Shown here piece after piece: positions 59,496 to 64,000 of a stretch of DNA of 64,000 bases (the stretch's first letter is position 1; every line of letters starts with the position of its first letter). The stretch spans positions 23,252,001 to 23,316,000 of the forward strand of contig NC_084891.1 of the NCBI RefSeq assembly GCF_958979055.1, given 5' to 3'. The notes under the pieces are model-generated. The model was not told the origin of the DNA. It saw only the letters and a list, made by a program, of their open reading frames with translations, and did not search any database. The DNA comes from Alnus glutinosa. Its lineage: Eukaryota; Streptophyta; Magnoliopsida; Fagales; Betulaceae. The translations under genes and the position numbers were made by a program.

Positions 59496-60479
59496 GAAGA
59501 AGAATTCTCGAGATAAGCATAAGCAGTAGTTCGGGAAAATTTCGAAGACAAATGTTTGATAAAGAATGGAGGATGTGACACCCGACAAAATTATAAATGC
59601 TGAAAGAAAATAGAAATTTGGGCATAAATAAATAAAATAATAAAAGGGAGGTGTATTTTAGTGAAATTAAATGGAGCTAGCACAACAAGGCTCAAAGGAA
59701 AATGATCAAAAAGGAATAAAGCTTTTAAGTTAAAAGTTTATGAAATTTCGGTCCCGTGGTGTCTTATTCGAACGCAACTGAATCTCATTTGAAGGAGAAT
59801 GAATCTCCACATGTCACTAAATTGGGTTAAGTTGATAGTGTTTGAACGCACTTAGTGTACCGTTCGAACGAAGTAGAGAATAATCGAAAGGTTTTTGAAA
59901 CAACCATTCAAATGGAGATTTGTATGATGTGACCTAATAGTGTAAATGGTTGATGAGATAACATGCAATGAGGAAAGCCTCGTCCCAATAAGTTTGGGAA
60001 ACACAACTATGAGCAAGAAGAGTTAAACCTGTTTTTGACAAGATGGCGATGCTTTCTGTTGTTACAATCTTCCGCTTGGTGATGCGTCTGCTCTTGGTTG
60101 GATCTTCTCTCTAGGTTCTTCAACCTTTTTTCAAGAATTCTGCAAAATGAGTAAACCTAAGGGACTCTTACGGGGGTCCCCTCTGATGCCTAGCTAGGTC
60201 AGTTTTAATTTTTGCTAAAAGGAGTCTGTTTTTCCACTTAAAAATTCTCTCGGCCCTATCCCTAAATACTCGCTAAGCCTTCTATTTACAGGCTCTTTGA
60301 ATTGCCTTGCATGTGTGTAGTCCACTTTCTCTGTGATTTCCAGCCACTCCTCATGAGGTGAACAGTAATCCGGTACAGTGACAGTGACAGTGACTAGGCA
60401 CGATGCTCAATATTTGCGCCTAGTCAATCTTCTAACTTGACTTGACCAAGTTCATAAATGCTCATGAATGCTGTAGATC
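59496..60479. other. spacer flanking a Copia relic
   Basis: TGTGACACCCGACAAAAT at 59574 looks like an LTR start, but no matching end was found. Three GTGACA units occur near 60378-60392. No gene was seen. Confidence 0.45.
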
Positions 60480-61110
60480 TTAATGAATGTTGAGGATCTT
60501 GGTCATATTCGACCCGTGCCCAATCCAAGATTTGCTATATATTTCGAGGTCGTATAGCCGGAAGGCCCAATCCGGGCTCACTTGTAGTAGGGGATAATAA
60601 TTTTCCCAACACTTTCGTTCAATGATACCAATTTGGTGATGAACATGTGATACATTGAGACACAAGAATGTTATCAAGCCCCTGAAACTCACCATGATCT
60701 CCATCACTTTGAACATAACTAATCTTTCGATCAAGTAAATGTTCAATGCGCCTTTGAAAGTGAAGAAAGACTTGAGAGACATGGGATTTGGCACAAATGG
60801 GAAACAACCAATTAAGTTAATACATGGCTTAACTTTTAGCCTGTTGACAAAAAGGACAAACATGCATGGCCTTATTGGACAACATAGGAAGAGAAAACCT
60901 AGAAATATATAACACGGCGAACAATCTTGAGAGCTAGATCGATGAACGAGACGATCATGCCGAGGATTTACAAAAGCTTGTTCACCTACAAGTTCTACGA
61001 AGGAAGGACCGGAAGAAAAATGAGAGGGCCAGGGGTAGAGCGCCCATATTAATTTACTCCGGCCATTGAGAAGGATAGTAGTCCTCGTGCAAAAATCCTT
61101 GACATAGAAA
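60480..61110 (-). pseudogene. Copia GAG-pre-integrase and integrase relic
   Basis: The - strand reads, with frame changes, VKDFCTRTTILLNGRSK (pre-integrase), a CHACLSFCQQAKS-like zinc-finger remnant, then SHVSQVFLHFQRRIEHLLDR, KISYVQSDGDHGEFQGLDN (usual: VQSDxGGEF) and CSSPNWYH at the place of the usual PHTPQQNG. Stops and at least two frameshifts break it. LTRs were not identified. Confidence 0.72.
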
Positions 61111-63381
61111 CTATAGGATGAAAGTTAATTGAAACATTATTATGTTTTGTGAATATTTAACTAACAGAAACAAGATTAATTCTTTTCAATTGAAGAAGCA
61201 CACAAGAAGTTGTAAAAGAAAAGGTTAGATTTAGGAGAGGGGAGCTAGCTTCGAAATTGACCACCAATACGTATTTTCTTATAATGCATAATGCATTTAG
61301 CAATTAGCACCATTATTTATTTATTTATGAATAATGCATAATTAGCAGCATTACGTTTTCTTATTATTAATTTTTTCCACACGTTTAGAATTTAGCATTG
61401 TGATTTCTCGAAATGATGGCAAACAAACAATGACTACTTCTCTATGATGAAGACATGTTGCTTGACTCTCTCGTAGACTCAGCAGTATGTTGGGAGATAT
61501 ATTTTTTAAATTGAAATGAAATATATTATATTGATGTTGTTTGTTATTTTCTTTTTATAAGGTTGATTGTATTTATGTTTGATAGTAATCATTCTCTTAT
61601 AAATAGGAATATTCTGTAGGGGTGAAAACTCGATTATGGTTACCGGGTTATTGTTCCGCAAACAGTTTTCACTTTTTTTCTATTTTTTTCCTTCTCTCTA
61701 AAAAAGTCAAATAATTTTTTTTTTTCTCTTTTTATATCACATTAATAATTTTTTATTATTATCCAAATAAAAAAATTCACTATAAAACAAATTTTTTTTA
61801 CTTTTCTATAAAACAATTCTAAATTTTTTTATACTTTATATCACATCAATCACTTTTTACTATTATTTAAATAAATATTTCACTATCACAACTATTTGTC
61901 AAACAAACTCAAATGTGAATGCATCTAATTGTTTACAGCACATTTCGTACGGAGAATATCTACAGTACCTTATCTTCCATTAATGCAAAAAACAAAACAC
62001 ACTTGTCATAATTGACCTTAGACTTCCAAGCTTATCGATCTACCATTAGTCTCGCTTATAAACATTAACCCTGACCTAAAATTTAAAACTTAGACTGGTA
62101 AGCTTTTTATCAATAGTTACACCGATGAATTAATACTCGGGACCATTAGAACAGTTCTCGAATCATCGGGACGATCTATGTATAGAATTTTCTAACATTT
62201 AAAAGATCATACTTTCTAACTCGTCAAACAAGTTTTAAGGTCTATAAGAACTACTTTTCATTAACTTAAGCAATAAACACACTTCAAAACAAAACTTAAA
62301 AGGCTTTAAGTCTCGGGCTTTAACTTAAGAATTGAACATTTCATATAGAAAATGAAACTTTCATGTTCAATATCTTTAAAATCACAAGGATCTTCATCAC
62401 AACACATCTAAGAGTTAGTGATCTATTCTTTAACAGGTTCAAAAGTAGCCAACTCATTGTTTGCTCTAACAAATGCATCATCACTTATATCTTGATGTTT
62501 TTTTTCTCCTCCCCTTCATTGTAATTGCACAATTACCTTTGATTAAAACAACTGGCATCTTCAAATTTCACATAGCATAATTGCAACCATTGAACACAAG
62601 CACTTCGAATTTGTGGAGCTCGAACCAGTTACAAAAAAAAATTGAGCAAATAGAGGAATAGGATCAAACATGCATGTATATGAATCTTGTACGAAAAAGT
62701 GACAAGACAACCTTTTCTTATGATACTATTGTTAGAATTTGCAGTAACACATGGCTGTTAGAGTATATTTGGACAAGAAATGCTTGATATTTTAGTACTT
62801 TTTTTAAAATTTGATTCCAACATGATGTGCTACAATCTTATGAGATTGTGACACATTAGAATCAAATTCTGAATATTTTTTTTTTTTTTTTTTAAAAAAA
62901 AGTGTTTAGATATCTAGCATTCCTCTATTTGAATTACCATAAAGCTAGAGATTTGATGAAAATTGTATTGCCTTTGATAAAGATTAGATTACCTTGAATT
63001 TAGGAATTTGATGATATTGAATCACCCTAAATTAAGGGATTTGATTTGGATTATATTTCATAACTCTATAAATAGAGCTTTTTGTATTGTACACTCATCA
63101 AGTGAAATAAGAGTATAATGTAGTTCTTTAAGCTTTATCCTGTGAACATAGGTCATAGACCGAACCACGTAAAATCTCTTGTCTCTATTTTCTATTATTC
63201 CGCTATTGCTTTTATATTCCTATATCATTATTGTTTTCTTCAATGGCCACGTAAGAAAAGACTTTAAAAAAAAAAAAAATCAAGAATACAGCGTGATTCG
63301 ACAAGATTGTTTACGTCCACATACAACCAGAAAGTTCTCTTCAAAAAAAAAAACAAGAAAGTTATTCTTTATTCGCTCGTA
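61111..63381. other. AT-rich spacer
   Basis: Poly-T and poly-A runs (for example about 62878-62904) and ORFs under 70 codons. No gene or bounded repeat was recognised. Confidence 0.5.
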
Positions 63382-63389
63382 TTAGGAAA

Positions 63390-63770
63390 AAGAGTAATGA
63401 TTCACTACTACCTAAATATACAACTTTTCACCACCTTGTCTATGTGGCAAGGTGGTCCCTCACCTTAATTTATTTTTAAAAAGAGAAATGATCCCTACAC
63501 TCATTTCTCACAACAGTCTCACAACAAGCTGACGTGACTGATAGTATTTTATTATTTTTTTACAAAAAGAAAAGAAAACAAAACAAAAAAAAAAGTAATA
63601 AAATATTACCAGCCACATCAGCTTGTTGTAGGGCTGTTGTGAGAAATGAGTGTACGGATCATTTCTCTTTTAAAAAATAAAAAAACTCAAAAAGTAGTGG
63701 GGGACCACCTTGCCACATAGGCAAGGTGGTAAAAAATTGTATATTTAGGTGACATTGAATCATTATTCTT
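63390..63770. mobile_element. miniature inverted-repeat element, outer of a nested pair
   Basis: Left AAGAGTAATGATTCACTACT continuing ACCTAAATATACAAC and CACCACCTTG..TATGTGGCAAGGTGGTCC. Right complement AAGAATAATGATTCAATGTC continuing ACCTAAATATACAAT and CACCTTGCCTATGTGGCAAG. The arms match for roughly 80 bases. Flanks share an approximate TTAGRAAAA. It is split by the inner element at 63483-63667. Confidence 0.85.
63474..63676. mobile_element. miniature element nested in the previous one, perfect 9-bp duplication
   Basis: The element is 63483-63667, flanked by TTTTAAAAA at 63474-63482 and 63668-63676. Left GAGAAATGATCCCTACACTC. Right complement GAGAAATGATCCGTACACTC, continuing through ATTTCTCACAACAG and ACAACAAGCTGA with few differences. 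The 9-bp duplication suggests the Mutator superfamily. Confidence 0.88.
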
Positions 63771-64000
63771 AGAAAAAATAATGCCATAATTTTTTTCCTT
63801 TCTCTAAAACCGTTAACTAATTTAGGATACAATACAAAAGCACAATTGATATACATGAACTCTGCTTACCTGCAAAAACATTCCTATAAAACATTATAAT
63901 ATCATACCGTCAAACAGTAAAATAGCATTTATATCTATGTAAATTTTATAAAATTCATGTTTGAATGTCTTACTCAACTTAAATTTTTTTTTTTTTTTTT

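Overview
This is a stretch of plant nuclear DNA. The basis is spliced genes with plant-type short exons, an R2R3-MYB gene, plant L1-type LINEs, Copia remnants, and many MULE, hAT and Tourist-type miniature elements in AT-rich spacer. The proteins look eudicot. The TE load suggests a medium-sized, possibly woody-plant genome, but I cannot name the species. There is no operon, CRISPR array or convincing tRNA/rRNA gene.

Layout. 1-3992: decayed LINE on the + strand with an A tail. 4392-7132: four-exon mitochondrial-carrier gene (BTL3-like). 7460-7902: pair of TG..CA repeats. 11295-16661: eight-exon TMEM135/Tim17-like membrane protein gene. 17287-17655 (-): intronless TRM112, convergent with the previous gene, with an uncertain small ORF diverging from its 5' side. 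18188-24342: LINE on the - strand with an 11-bp target duplication, interrupted by a 1.1-kb solo LTR with a perfect 5-bp duplication. 24901-26517: Mutator-type element with an hAT-type element (carrying a 108-bp GA repeat) inside it. 27236-29812: 2.6-kb non-autonomous hAT element. 30913-32552 (-): two-exon small membrane protein gene (DTM1/SPC12-like). 36473-37585 (-): 5'-truncated LINE. 38693-49440: miniature elements, a Copia relic, AT microsatellites and a Mutator-type element with ~115-bp inverted repeats. 49622-50749: three-exon R2R3-MYB gene of the MYB53/92/93 type. 52486-55382: more miniature elements. 56647-58910: complete non-autonomous LTR retrotransposon with 381-bp LTRs and an ~83-bp tandem repeat. 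59227-64000: Tourist-type element, Copia integrase relic, AT-rich spacer and a nested pair of miniature elements.

The five confident genes are ordinary housekeeping or regulatory genes with no evident shared pathway. Exon joins were worked out by hand; each joined reading frame is open and a multiple of three. Two introns, one each in neighbouring genes, can only be joined in frame with GC rather than GT donors.

I saw no convincing new biological system. The most informative signals are the two GC-AG introns, the nested insertions datable by target duplications, the GC-rich cores shared by several Mutator-type elements, and the repeat-bearing LTR element with no coding capacity.
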